DNA of 55,285 bases from assembly GCA_948468505.1 (NCBI GenBank), contig CAOKJE010000003.1, positions 1 through 55,285 of the forward strand. Direction: 5' to 3'. The notes beneath the pieces were generated by a model that did not search any database, was not told the DNA's origin, and worked only from the letters and a program-made list of their open reading frames with translations. Below, piece by piece: positions 21,191-30,575 of this stretch. Positions within the stretch are counted from its first letter, which is position 1; each line of letters starts with the position of its first letter. This stretch comes from an uncultured Clostridium sp. Its GTDB lineage: Bacteria; Bacillota; Clostridia; TANB77; CAG-508. The position numbers were made by a program, and so were the translations under genes.

Positions 21191-21220
21191 TGTGAAATTG
21201 GGGACGTTTCTTTTTTCACA
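21191..21220. repeat. TGTGAAA/TTTCACA hairpin with GGGGAC core
   Basis: TGTGAAA (21191-21197) and TTTCACA (21214-21220) enclose ATTGGGGACGTTTC. The GGGGAC core also occurs at 9872, 35020 (as GTCCCC) and 37640. Confidence 0.55.
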
Positions 21221-21256
21221 TTTTGTGTTTTAAAATATGAAAACAAGGAAAGATAA

Positions 21257-22037
21257 ATGAAAAAAGTTAAAAAGAAGAAAAGGAAATTTAACCCCAAAAA
21301 ATTCATAAAAACATGGTCAATCATTATAGGGGTAATTTTAATAGTCGTCATGCTAACCAACCAAAAGAAGGATAAGCAAGAAGAGAAAACCCAAGAAACA
21401 ATTGCTACAGTTGAAGATAACAATAATAAGGTATTAACAGTAGAATTAGAAAATCCAGAGACTAGTAACCAAAAGACAGATTGGAATTTGATTTTGATTA
21501 ATAAAGACCACAAAATACCAGAGAATTATGAATTTGAATTACAGGATATAGAAACTAAGCATAAAGTTGATACAAGAATTGTAGAACCACTTAAGCGGAA
21601 TGCTTGCAGATGCTAGAAAACAAGGATTGAAACCATTGATTTGTTCTAGTTACAGAACGACACAAGCGCAAACTATATTGTTTCAACAAAAGAGAAATCA
21701 ATTTATGAAATTAGGAAGTAATCAAGCAGAAGCAGAAGAAAAAGCATCTTATTGGGTAACTTTGCCACGAACGAGCGAGCATGAAATAGGGCTTGCTGTT
21801 GATATTGTATCAATTGATTATCAAGTGTTGGATAGCAAGCAAGAAACGACGCCATTGCAAATGTGGCTGATAGAGCACTGCGCAGATTATGGCTTTATTT
21901 TGAGGTATCCTACTCATAAAAATGATATAACGAAAGTTAATTATGAGCCTTGGCATTATCGTTACGTAGGAGTAGAGGCTGCAAAAGAGATGCAAGAAAA
22001 GGGACTTTGTTTAGAGGAATATGTAAATACTATGTAA
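21257..22037 (+). CDS. VanY-like D-alanyl-D-alanine carboxypeptidase, needs one +1 shift
   Basis: VanY-type metallopeptidases trim the terminal D-Ala from peptidoglycan stem peptides. The 259-residue product has a lysine-rich start, one membrane anchor (about 18-36, IIIGVILIVVML) and an exported domain. The zero frame ends at 21616. CGG 21596 (Gly114) shifted gives EPLKGMLADARKQGLKPL. The peptidase motifs follow: SSYRT, SEHEIGLAVDI (His and Asp zinc ligands) and YEPWHYRYVG (catalytic Glu region and His). Confidence 0.93.
21596..21598 (+). other. CGG +1 frameshift site, VanY-like Gly114
   Basis: AAG-CGG-A: the preceding AAG cannot re-pair after slipping to AGC, which argues against P-site slippage. 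Confidence 0.93.
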
Positions 22038-22128
22038 AAATAAAAAAAGATTTTTAGATTCCCTTAGCTGTGTGAGCATTAAACGAATTTACAAATAAGT
22101 AATACCATTAGGAATGGAGGAAAAAATC

Positions 22129-22962
22129 ATGGAAATATGGGATATTTATGACAAAGAAGGAAAGATAACAGGAAAAACAATGAAGAAAGGCGAAAAAGTG
22201 CCAGAGGGGTATTATCATTTAGGCGCAGATGTATGGATTATGAATTCCAAGAACGAAATACTAATTCAAAAAAGAGCACCTTTAAAAAGAAGTCCAAATG
22301 TATGGGCTATGACGGGTGGTTCTGTGATAAAAGGTGAAACAAGCTTGCAAACAATAAAAAGAGAAACACTAGAAGAGTTAGGAATTAAGCTAAATATAGA
22401 AAATGCTAGGTTAATTAAGCATTATAGAACAGGTGAGGTATGGTTAGATACTTATTTTGTAAGACAAGATATCGATTTAAAAGACATTGTTAGGCAAGAA
22501 AGTGAAGTAAGTGAGGTTAAATGGGCAACTTATAAAGAAATAGAAGAATTATTTGCCAAAAATCAAATGATGGCAAATCGTTGGGAATATGTGAGAAATT
22601 TAATGAAGGTACTTCAATATATTGGAAAAGAAGTAGAAGCAAAAATTGACCAACCAATAGGAAGTAGCCATCCTAAATATCCTGAAACAATTTATGCTAT
22701 AAATTATGGTTTTGTGCCTAATACATTAAGTGATGATAGAGAAGAAATCGATTGTTATATTTTAGGAAAAGATAGACCATTAAAGGAATGCAAAGGAAAA
22801 TGTATAGCAGTAATTCATCGATTAGAAGAAGATGACGATAAATTAATTTTAGCGCTACCAAATAAAATCTTTACAAAGGAAGAAATAAAAGAAAAAACAG
22901 ATTTTATTGAAAAATATTTTAAAAGTGTGATAATAATGAATGGAGTAAGAAATGATATTTAG
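22129..22962 (+). CDS. NUDIX hydrolase fused to an inorganic pyrophosphatase-like domain
   Basis: The N-terminal half (about 1-165) is a NUDIX domain starting EIWDIYDKEG, with the box GGSVIKGETSLQTIKRETLEELGI. The C-terminal half (about 175-277) resembles soluble pyrophosphatase: YPETIYAINYGFVPNT and REEIDCYILG. A NUDIX enzyme that releases pyrophosphate beside a pyrophosphatase is a sensible fusion. ATG 22129 is chosen because GGAGG (22116-22120) lies eight bases before it; an in-frame ATG at 22114 would overlap that site. It overlaps the next gene by 11 bases. Confidence 0.85.
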   Translation: MEIWDIYDKEGKITGKTMKKGEKVPEGYYHLGADVWIMNSKNEILIQKRAPLKRSPNVWAMTGGSVIKGETSLQTIKRETLEELGIKLNIENARLIKHYRTGEVWLDTYFVRQDIDLKDIVRQESEVSEVKWATYKEIEELFAKNQMMANRWEYVRNLMKVLQYIGKEVEAKIDQPIGSSHPKYPETIYAINYGFVPNTLSDDREEIDCYILGKDRPLKECKGKCIAVIHRLEEDDDKLILALPNKIFTKEEIKEKTDFIEKYFKSVIIMNGVRNDI

Positions 22963-23452
22963 TATTTTAGCATTTATTGCACTAGTGTTAAGTATAGGGA
23001 TAAAAGATAGGAAAAAGTCATTAGGAGTACAATCCTTAAATTGTCTTTTTGAAGCAATTTATGCCTTTATGGTACAAGCCTTTACAGGTGCTTTTCTAAG
23101 TATTGCAAATTTTATTAGGACTTTTATTTTTATGCAAAGTGAAAAAATCAGTAAGAAACTATATGTTTTAATACTTATCTTATTTGAAGGAATTATTGTA
23201 GTTAATTGTATTTATACTTGGAATGGGTGGATTTCCCTTTTGCCAACAATAGGTTCTGTTATTAGGACTTATTGTTTATGGCAAACAAATATGAAATTAG
23301 TAAGAATTTCAGGAATTACATCAGGTATTTTGTATGGTTTATATTATTTTTATTACCAAAGCTGGTTTATTGTGATGGGGGACGTCATTTTATTATTTAC
23401 AAGTATAATGAGTATTTATAAATATGATAAAAGCAAGAAAGGGGAAAAATGA
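22952..23452 (+). CDS. YgjV family inner-membrane protein
   Basis: A 166-residue polytopic membrane protein with about six segments. It resembles the YgjV family of unknown function (repeating small helices such as LYVLILILFEGIIVV and SGILYGLYYFYY). Its start overlaps the NUDIX-pyrophosphatase gene, and its stop overlaps the next ATG by four bases, so all three are translated together. No CGG. Confidence 0.75.
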   Translation: MIFSILAFIALVLSIGIKDRKKSLGVQSLNCLFEAIYAFMVQAFTGAFLSIANFIRTFIFMQSEKISKKLYVLILILFEGIIVVNCIYTWNGWISLLPTIGSVIRTYCLWQTNMKLVRISGITSGILYGLYYFYYQSWFIVMGDVILLFTSIMSIYKYDKSKKGEK

Positions 23453-23985
23453 AGGTTTTAGTGATAAGGCATGGACAAACTGATTGGAATTTAGAAAGAC
23501 GAATACAAGGAAGAACTGATATACCTTTAAACCAGAAGGGAATAGAGCAAGCCTATAAAACGAGTGAAAAACTAAAAAATGAAAAAATAGAGTTAATTTT
23601 AAGTTCTCCGCTAAAAAGGTGCAAACAAACAGCAGAAATTATTCAGCAGAATCAAAATGTTCCTATCTTTTTTGAAGATAGATTGTTAGAAATTTCTTAT
23701 GGAGAAATGGAAGGAAGATTTAGTAAAGATTTTGACAATAGAGAAGGTTTTGGAAATATAGTAAAGAAAAAGACGTTTCAAGGTGCAGAAACTTCAAAAG
23801 ATTTTAAGAATAGAGTTTTCAAGCTTTTAGAAGAAGTGAAGAGCTTTAAACAAAAGAAAATTTTACTAGTGACTCATAATGAGGTTTGTAAAGCAATCAA
23901 TCTGTATTTTAATAAGTTTGACGACGAATGTAATTTGAACAATTTGGGCATTGGAAATTGTGAAGTGATTAAGTATGAAATTTAG
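23449..23985 (+). CDS. Histidine phosphatase family protein
   Basis: The 178-residue product belongs to the phosphoglycerate mutase-like superfamily. VIRHGQTDWNLERRIQGRTD holds the catalytic RHG motif, LILSSPLKRCKQTAEII the second phosphate-binding arginine, and VTHNEV the second catalytic His. The substrate is not predictable. ATG overlaps the YgjV stop (ATGA), giving a three-gene operon from 22129. Confidence 0.9.
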   Translation: MKVLVIRHGQTDWNLERRIQGRTDIPLNQKGIEQAYKTSEKLKNEKIELILSSPLKRCKQTAEIIQQNQNVPIFFEDRLLEISYGEMEGRFSKDFDNREGFGNIVKKKTFQGAETSKDFKNRVFKLLEEVKSFKQKKILLVTHNEVCKAINLYFNKFDDECNLNNLGIGNCEVIKYEI

Positions 23986-24070
23986 AGCTAAAAAATAATA
24001 AAAAAGAAATGCTTATTGTGCAGCAACTTTAATGAAAAACAACAATTCACATAAAATTCACAAACAAAAA

Positions 24071-24099
24071 TTGACAAACCAACCAAACTATGTTAAAAT
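24071..24099 (+). promoter_or_regulatory. Promoter of the MATE-kinase gene
   Basis: TTGACA (24071-24076), 17 bases and TAAAAT (24094-24099), with a leader of about 145 bases before the start codon. Confidence 0.8.
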
Positions 24100-24106
24100 G
24101 AATAAT

Positions 24107-24203
24107 GCGCTTGTAGAAGCGAAATAAAAGCCAACACCGAAAATAAGTGTTGTCTTTTTAAAGTTGGAAAGCAAGACAAAAAGCCTTAACCCAAGCTTTT
24201 TTA
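24107..24203 (+). promoter_or_regulatory. Structured 5' leader ending in a terminator-like hairpin
   Basis: CGCTT/AAGCG (24108-24121) is a small hairpin. AACAC (24133-24137) can pair with GTGTT (24147-24151), while overlapping CCAAC (24131-24135) can pair with GTTGG (24163-24167); these two choices exclude each other. A last hairpin, AAAAAGC (24178-24184) with GCTTTTT (24195-24201), ends in T. This looks like an attenuator or riboswitch, but I cannot match it to a known class. Confidence 0.4.
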
Positions 24204-24251
24204 GCAAACACTTTCCAAACAAAAACACAAAAAGAAAAAGGAGGAAAAAGA

Positions 24252-26258
24252 ATGGAAAAAGAAGAAAACATACTAGGAACTGAAAAAATAGGAAAACTAA
24301 TCAAGAAATTCTCAATTCCTTGTATCATATCATTATTAGTAAACTCGCTTTATAACATAGTAGACCAAATCTTTATCCGGTCAAGGAGTAGGGTATTTAG
24401 GAAATGGAGCAACAAACGTAGTATTCCCATTAGCCATGATTTGCCTAGCATTTTCCTTGATGTTAGGAGATGGTGCTTCTAGTTATTTAAGCTTAAAATT
24501 AGGGGAAAAGAAAAAAGAAGAAGCAGCAAAAGGAGTAGGAAATGGAATCGTACTATCTGTCATTTTATCCATTATCTTATGTGTAGTAAGCTTAATCTTT
24601 TTACCACAATTATTAAATATATTTGGATGTACTGACAACTTAAGAGAATATGCTATACAATATGGAAAAATTATAGCAATACGGATTACCATTTATGATG
24701 ATAGGAACATCATTAAACTCTATTATTAGAGCAGATGGAAGCCCTAAATATGCAATGACAACCATGGTACTACGGAGCCGTTTTAAACACAATTTTAGAC
24801 CCAATCTTTATTTTTATTTTCAAGATGGGAGTAGAGGGAGCAGCGATTGCCACTATTTTTAGCCAATTTGTTACTTTTGTCTTAAATGCTTGGTATATCA
24901 AAAAATTCAAATCAATTGAAATGAATAAAAAAGCTTTTCAAATAAAACTAAGTGTAGCAAGAAAAGTTTCAGCTTTAGGAATAAGCAGTTTTATTACACA
25001 AATGAGTTTTGTTGTTGTTATGGCATTTGAAAATAACTTACTTGCTAAATATGGTGCAGAGTCTAAATTTGGTGCAGAAATACCAATTACAGTACTTGGA
25101 ATTGTTATGAAAATAAGCCAAATCCTAAATAGTATTATTATAGGAATTGCTGCAGGTTCACAACCTATTTTTGGTTACAACTATGGAGCAAGAAAATTCG
25201 ACAGAGTAAAACAGACATTAAAAACAGTATTAGGATTAAGTATTGTCATTAGTACAATTGCCTTCATTTTATTCCAAACCATACCAGACAAATTGATTTC
25301 AATTTTTGGTAGTGGTGACGAAAACTATATGGAGTTTGCATGTTTAGCCTTTAGAACCTACCTATTATTATGTATTTGTAATGGAGTTCAAATTCCATCA
25401 GGTATCTTCTTCCAAGCCATTGGAAAAAGTATTAAAAGTGCAATTTTATCATTATCTAGACAAATCTTATTCTTAATACCAGCATTAGTAACATTAGGGC
25501 ATATGTTTGGTATTATGGGAGTTCTATATTCTGGACCAGTAGCAGATGGTTTAGCATTTGTGGTAGCAGGAATTTTACTAATATTAGAAGTAAAACATTT
25601 AAAACAAGCCAATGGCAATAGCCAAACATTAGTAGATGACACAAGTACAGATAACAAGTTAAAAGAACAAATGGTAATTACGATTTCAAGAGAATATGGT
25701 TCAGGAGGAAGATATATTGGAAGACTAATTGCTGACAAGCTAGGAATTAAATTTTATGATAAAGATTTTGTAGCTGAGCTTGCCAAAGAAACAGGATTAG
25801 CAGAAGAATACATCGAAAACAACGAACAAAAAAGAACAGCTTTAGCAGGATTAAATAATGGTTATTACGTAGGATTAGACAATAGTGACGAGTTGTTTAT
25901 TAAAGAAGCAGAGTTGATAAAAAAAGTAGCCAACAAAGAGTCATGCGTTATTATTGGCAGATGTGCTGATTTTATTTTGAAAGATAAAGAAAATGTTATC
26001 AAAGTGTTTGTGTACGCAAACCAGGAAGATAAAATTAAAAGAGCAACAGAAATTTATGGACTAGATAAAACAAAAGCAGAAAAGGAAATTAAGAGAATTG
26101 ATAAGTTAAGAGCTAATCATTATAAACATTATACTGAGAAAAATTGGAGTGACCATAGTAATTATGATATTTGCATCAATAGTGATACCTTAGGTGTGGA
26201 AAGTTCAGCTGACTTAATTTGCCAAATTGTACAAGAAAAGAATGTAACACAATTGTAA
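24252..26258 (+). CDS. MATE family transporter fused to a cytidylate kinase-like domain, needs three +1 shifts
   Basis: With shifts at CGG 24378, 24682 and 24773 the product is 667 residues. Residues 1-450 are a MATE antiporter with about twelve membrane segments; site 1 (Gly43) gives DQIFIGQGVGYLGNGATNVV, a conserved MATE motif, site 2 (Gly144) gives IGLPFMMIGTSLNSIIRADG, and site 3 (Gly174) gives MVLGAVLNTILDPIFIF. Residues 470-667 form a cytidylate kinase-like domain starting MVITISREYGSGGRYIGRLI with later IIGRCADFIL. Fusion of an exporter to a nucleotide kinase-like domain is unusual. Confidence 0.93.
24378..24380 (+). other. CGG +1 frameshift site, MATE Gly43
   Basis: ATC-CGG-T: skipping C gives IFIGQGVGYLGN. 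The zero frame ends at 24482. Confidence 0.95.
24682..24684 (+). other. CGG +1 frameshift site, MATE Gly144
   Basis: ATA-CGG-A: skipping C gives IAIGLPFMMIGTSLN. The unshifted frame ends at 24729. Confidence 0.95.
24773..24775 (+). other. CGG +1 frameshift site, MATE Gly174
   Basis: CTA-CGG-A: skipping C gives MVLGAVLNTILDP. It lies only 91 bases after the previous site. Confidence 0.95.
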
Positions 26259-26288
26259 CACAAATGAAATAAAACAAATTTCCTTAAA

Positions 26289-26326
26289 GGGAGTAGGGTT
26301 AGAAAAAACCTACTCCTATTTTGTTG
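26289..26326 (+). terminator. Terminator after the MATE-kinase gene
   Basis: GGAGTAGG and CCTACTCC pair through longer flanks around AGAAAA, followed by a T-rich tail. Confidence 0.85.
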
Positions 26327-26340
26327 CAATTGCAACAAAA
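26319..26340. promoter_or_regulatory. Perfect 22-base palindrome upstream of nrdD
   Basis: TTTTGTTGCAA (26319-26329) is followed by its exact complement (26330-26340). It ends 17 bases before a TATAAT (26358-26363), so it covers the -35 region of nrdD. It may be an operator; the binding protein is unknown and it does not look like the NrdR box. Confidence 0.5.
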
Positions 26341-26403
26341 TCTTTTTTCTTTTGTGATATAATTTCGATATCAAAAGAGAAAAACGAAAGGGGAAAAAAT
26401 CAA

Positions 26404-28588
26404 ATGAAAATTATCAAAAGAGACGGAACAATCGTAGATTACGATCCAGAAAAAATAAGAGTAGCAATTCAAAAAGCAAATGAAGAAGTTAAAGGTAGAG
26501 AAAAAATTTCAAAAGAGCAAATCAAAGAAATTATAAAATACATTGAAGAGCTTCAAAAACCAAGAATCTTGGTAGAAGACATTCAAGATATTATAGAAGA
26601 AAAATTAATGGAAATTGGAAAATACCAATTAGCTAAAAAATACATCACATATCGTTATACAAGAGAATTGGTAAGAAAATCCAACACAACCGATCAATCT
26701 ATCAAAGAATTAATCGAAGGAGAAAGCGAATACTGGAATAATGAAAACTCTAACAAAAATGCCAAAGTTGTAACCACACAAAGAGACTATTTAGCAGGAA
26801 TTACTAGTACAGATATAACAAGAAGATTTTTACTATCAGACGATATTGTAAAAGCACATGACGAAGGAATTATACATTTCCATGATGCCGACTACTTTGC
26901 CCAAAATGCTTTACACAATTGTGAGTTAATTAACTTAGACGATATGTTACAAAACGGAACCATTATCAATGGTGTCATGATAGAAAAACCACATCGTTTT
27001 GCTACCGCAGCAACCATCGCAACACAAATTATATTAGCGGTAACCAGCTCAAGCTATGGAGGGGCAACCATCACATTAAGCCATTTAGCACCATTTGTAA
27101 AAGATAGTTTTAATAAATATGTAAAAAAATATAAACAAAGAGGATTAGATGACAAAACAGCAGAAAAATTTGCAGAGCAAGACACCAAAAAAGAAATTGC
27201 CGATGGTGTGCAAACCTTTAATTATCAAGTAAACTCTATGACAAATACCAATGGACAAGCACCATTTTTGTCAGTTTGTATGTATCTAGGAGAAACCGAG
27301 GAATACAAAAAAGAATTAGCCATGATAATTGAAGAATTCTTAAACCAAAGAATTTTAGGCTTTAAAAATGAAAAAGGTGTATATGTAACACCAGCCTTCC
27401 CAAAACTTCTATATGTATTAGAAGAGGATAACATCAAAAAAGGAAGCAAATATTGGTATTTAACAGAATTAGCTGCAAAATGTACAGCCAAAAGAATGGT
27501 ACCAGATTACATTTCAGAAAAGAAAATGTTAGAACTGAAAAAAGATAAATATGGGAATGGAAATTGTTATCCATGCATGGGATGTCGTTCATTCTTAACC
27601 CCTTGGACAACCGAAGGAAATCCTTCTAAAGCAAAGAACTATAAAGAGGGTGAATCTAAATACTATGGAAGATTTAATCAAGGTGTGGTAACAATTAACC
27701 TAGTAGACGTTGCGTTATCTTCTAACCAAGACGAAGAATTATTTTGGAAGATTTACGAAGAAAGACTAGAGTTATGCCATAAAGCTTTACAAGCAAGACA
27801 TCAAAGATTGAGCAAAGCCACCAGTGACATAGCCCCAATTTTATGGCAACATGGAGCGTTAGCAAGATTAGACAAAGGAGAAAGCATCCATAAATTATTA
27901 CATGATGGCTATTCAACCATTTCTTTGGGATATGCTGGTTTATATGAATGTGTAAAATATATGACAAACCATAGTCATACTGATAATGGTAAAGGAAAAG
28001 AATTTGCCCTAAAAGTAATGCAAAAATTAAATGATAAATGTAAAGAGTGGAAAGAAACAGAAAACATGGATTACAGTGTTTACGGAACACCAATCGAGTC
28101 AACAACCTACAAGTTCGCAAAATGCTTAAAAGAAAGATTTGGTGTAATTGAAGGAATTACAGACAAAGATTACATCACCAACTCTTACCATGTACCAGTG
28201 TTTGAAGAAATTGATGCTTTTTCTAAACTAAAATTAGAAAGTGAATTCCAACAATTAAGCCCAGGAGGTGCCATTTCATATATCGAAACACCAAACCTAC
28301 AAAATAACCTTGAGGCTGTATTAGAAGTAATTCAATTTATTTATGATAATATTATGTATGCAGAATTAAATACCAAAAGCGATTATTGCCAAGAGTGTGG
28401 TTTTGAGGGGGAAATCTTAATTGATGATAAATTAGAGTGGTATTGTCCAGAGTGTGGTAACCGTAATCACGATACATTAAATGTAGCAAGAAGAACTTGC
28501 CGGTTACATTGGAAGTAATTTTTGGAACAAGGGTAGAACCCAGGAGATTAAGGAGAGAGTGCTTCATATTGACAATAAAGATGATTAA
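26404..28588 (+). CDS. nrdD: Anaerobic ribonucleoside-triphosphate reductase, needs one +1 shift at the radical glycine
   Basis: NrdD makes deoxyribonucleotides anaerobically with a glycyl radical. The N-terminal ATP-cone starts MKIIKRDGTIVDYDPEKIR, followed by the ten-stranded barrel (KVVTTQRDYLAGITSTDI, LHNCELINL with an active-site Cys) and a zinc ribbon CQECGFEG/CPECGNR. The zero frame ends RRTCRLHWK at 28518. Skipping C at CGG 28501 gives RRTCGYIGSNFWNKG, then GRTQEIKERVLHI, the exact family C-terminus, and a 727-residue protein ending at 28588. Gly700 is the glycyl-radical residue, so an unshifted product cannot be activated. Confidence 0.97.
28501..28503 (+). other. CGG +1 frameshift site, NrdD Gly700 (glycyl radical site)
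   Basis: TGC-CGG-T: skipping C gives RTCGYIG. The recovered glycine is the radical-bearing residue. Confidence 0.96.
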
Positions 28589-28632
28589 TGACAAGTCTTT
28601 TCCAAATTTAAAAATAAGAAAGGTAGAATAAC

Positions 28633-29130
28633 ATGAGATACAATAAAATTAGAAAAATGGATATAGCAGATGGACCAGGAATTAGAGTATCAATCTTTAT
28701 GCAAGGATGTACCTTTAATTGTGAAAAATGTTTCAATCCAGATACACATGACTTTAATGGCGGAAAAGAATTTAACCAAGACACCATTAATCGAATTTTA
28801 GAATTAGGAGAAAACGAAAATATACAAGGACTATCTATTCTAGGGGGAGAACCAATGCACCCTAAAAATATTGAAGGGACAACAGAGCTTGCAAAAGCTT
28901 TTAAGGAAAAGTTTCCGAATAAGACAGTATGGTCTTGGACTGGTTTTTCCTTTGATAAGGATTTAAAGGATAAAGAGGTCTCAAAGTATATTGATGTTTT
29001 GGTAGATGGCCAGTATGTAGATAGCCTTCGTAATCCAAAGCTAAAATATAGTGGTTCTTCTAATCAAAGAGTAATTGATGTTCAAAAAAGCTTACAAGCA
29101 GATAAGATTGTTTTGCTAGATAATGAATAA
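28633..29130 (+). CDS. nrdG: Anaerobic ribonucleotide reductase activating protein
   Basis: NrdG is a radical SAM enzyme that abstracts hydrogen from the NrdD glycine. The 165-residue product has the cluster motif CTFNCEKC (C-x3-C-x2-C), DGPGIRVSIFMQG before it, and LSILGGEPM, the SAM-binding GGE motif. It follows nrdD by 44 bases and surely shares its transcript. It has no CGG, so only its partner depends on the shift. Confidence 0.97.
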   Translation: MRYNKIRKMDIADGPGIRVSIFMQGCTFNCEKCFNPDTHDFNGGKEFNQDTINRILELGENENIQGLSILGGEPMHPKNIEGTTELAKAFKEKFPNKTVWSWTGFSFDKDLKDKEVSKYIDVLVDGQYVDSLRNPKLKYSGSSNQRVIDVQKSLQADKIVLLDNE

Positions 29131-29137
29131 TGGTTAA

Positions 29138-29177
29138 AAGCAAGTAATTATAAACTAATAATTGCTTGCTTTTTTTA
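29138..29177 (+). terminator. Terminator after nrdG
   Basis: AAGCAAGTAATTAT pairs with ATAATTGCTTGCTT across a short loop and is followed by seven T. Confidence 0.88.
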
Positions 29178-29185
29178 AAATTCTA

Positions 29186-29214
29186 TTGACAACTGTTCTG
29201 TACTGTTATATACT
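29186..29214 (+). promoter_or_regulatory. Promoter of the GntR-ABC operon with a 10-base tandem repeat
   Basis: TTGACA (29186-29191), 17 bases and TATACT (29209-29214). TACTGTTATA is repeated exactly at 29201-29210 and 29211-29220, overlapping the -10 box, a likely operator for the GntR regulator encoded next. Confidence 0.75.
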
Positions 29215-29239
29215 GTTATACGAAAAAGGGAGTGGAAAA

Positions 29240-29612
29240 ATGAACTTTATCATAAGCAATAGCAGTCAAGAACCAATCTACGAGCAAATCAAAAAAGAAA
29301 TCAAAAAAGGCATACAAACAAATGAACTAAAAGAAAGCAACATGTTACCATCCATTCGAGCATTAGCAAAAGACTTAAAAGTAAGCATTTTAACTGTAAA
29401 AAAAGCTTATGACGAATTAGAACAAGAAGGATACCTAAAAACCGTACAAGGAAAAGGAAGTTTTGTAGCAATAAGAAACAAAGAGCTTATCAAAGAAGAA
29501 CAAATCAAAAAAATAGAAGAATTACTAGAAGAAGTCATACGGAATTGCTAAAATCACAGACATTGGTAAAAAGCAAATAAATGAATTACTAGACTATTTA
29601 TACGAAGAATAA
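29240..29612 (+). CDS. GntR family regulator (YtrA type), needs one +1 shift
   Basis: A 123-residue regulator with the GntR winged helix (EPIYEQIKKEIKKGIQ, LPSIRALAKDLKVSILTVKKAY, GKGSFVA) and a short C-terminal dimerisation helix, as in the YtrA subfamily. ATG 29240 follows AAAAGGGAG. The zero frame stops at 29551 after VIRNC. Skipping C at CGG 29540 (Gly101) gives EEVIGIAKITDIGKKQINEL, completing the helix to 29612. It precedes an ABC transporter it should repress. Confidence 0.92.
29540..29542 (+). other. CGG +1 frameshift site, GntR Gly101
   Basis: ATA-CGG-A: the zero frame stops three codons later. Skipping C restores the C-terminal helix. Confidence 0.9.
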
Positions 29613-29656
29613 CGCCGTTATGCAAACCAAAATTACAAAAGGAAAGGAATTTTAGA

Positions 29657-30514
29657 ATGGAAAACGTATTAGAAATAAAAAATTTAAGTAAAAAATATGA
29701 AAACTTTACTTTAAAAAACATCAACTTAAAATTGCAAAAAGGAACCATTATGGGAATTATCGGAGAAAATGGAGCTGGAAAATCTACTACCATAAAGGCA
29801 ATTTTAAATATTATCAATAAAGACCAAGGAGAAATCAAAATATTTGGAAAAGACTACCAAGCAAACGAAAAAGAGATAAAAGAGCAAATAGGAGTTGTGC
29901 TAGATGACAGTTTTTTAAGTGAATACTTAAATCCAACCGATATTAACAAAATCATGAAAAACTTTTATCAAAATTGGGACGAAGGTTTGTACTTTGGTTA
30001 TATCGAAAAATTCCAACTTCCTAAAAATAAAATAGCAAAAGAATTTTCAAGTGGAATGAAAATGAAACTAAAAATCGCAACAGCCATATCCCATCATCCG
30101 AAACTACTAATCTTAGACGAGCCAACTTCAGGATTAGACCCAGTAGCTAGAAATGAAATACTAGACATCTTTCAAGACTTTATCCAAGACGAGGAAAATT
30201 CGATTTTAATATCTAGCCACATTACCACAGACTTGGAGCATATAGCCGATTATATAACCTTTATAAGCGAAGGCGAAATTGCCTTAACCAAGACAAGAGA
30301 CGAGCTAATAGAGGACTATGGGATTGTAAAATGTACAAAAGAAGAATTTGAAAAAATAGAGAAAAAAGATTTTGTAAAATATAAGAAAAATCGATATGAA
30401 TATGATGTTCTAGTTGAAAATAAAAAAGAGTTTAAAAACAAATATGATATTGAAATTATTGATAAACCTACCATTGAAGATATTATGCTACTTTACATTA
30501 AAGGAGAAAATTAA
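29657..30514 (+). CDS. ABC transporter ATP-binding protein
   Basis: A 285-residue ATPase with Walker A (GENGAGKSTT), the signature SSGMKMKLKIA, Walker B (LLILDEPTSGLDP) and the switch His in SSHITTDLE. The signature starts FSSGM rather than LSGGQ, common in exporters of this GntR-linked type. The substrate is unknown and may be a peptide or drug. It is the second gene of the GntR-ABC operon. No CGG. Confidence 0.93.
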   Translation: MENVLEIKNLSKKYENFTLKNINLKLQKGTIMGIIGENGAGKSTTIKAILNIINKDQGEIKIFGKDYQANEKEIKEQIGVVLDDSFLSEYLNPTDINKIMKNFYQNWDEGLYFGYIEKFQLPKNKIAKEFSSGMKMKLKIATAISHHPKLLILDEPTSGLDPVARNEILDIFQDFIQDEENSILISSHITTDLEHIADYITFISEGEIALTKTRDELIEDYGIVKCTKEEFEKIEKKDFVKYKKNRYEYDVLVENKKEFKNKYDIEIIDKPTIEDIMLLYIKGEN

Positions 30515-30575
30515 TACAATAGTCACCTTGTGGCAATCATTTTCCTAGAATAGAAAAAGAAAGGAAGGATAAGTT

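Noticed and set aside
24107-24203. A named riboswitch class in the MATE leader
   Set aside because: I see hairpins and a terminator-like end but no conserved core that I can match to a known aptamer.
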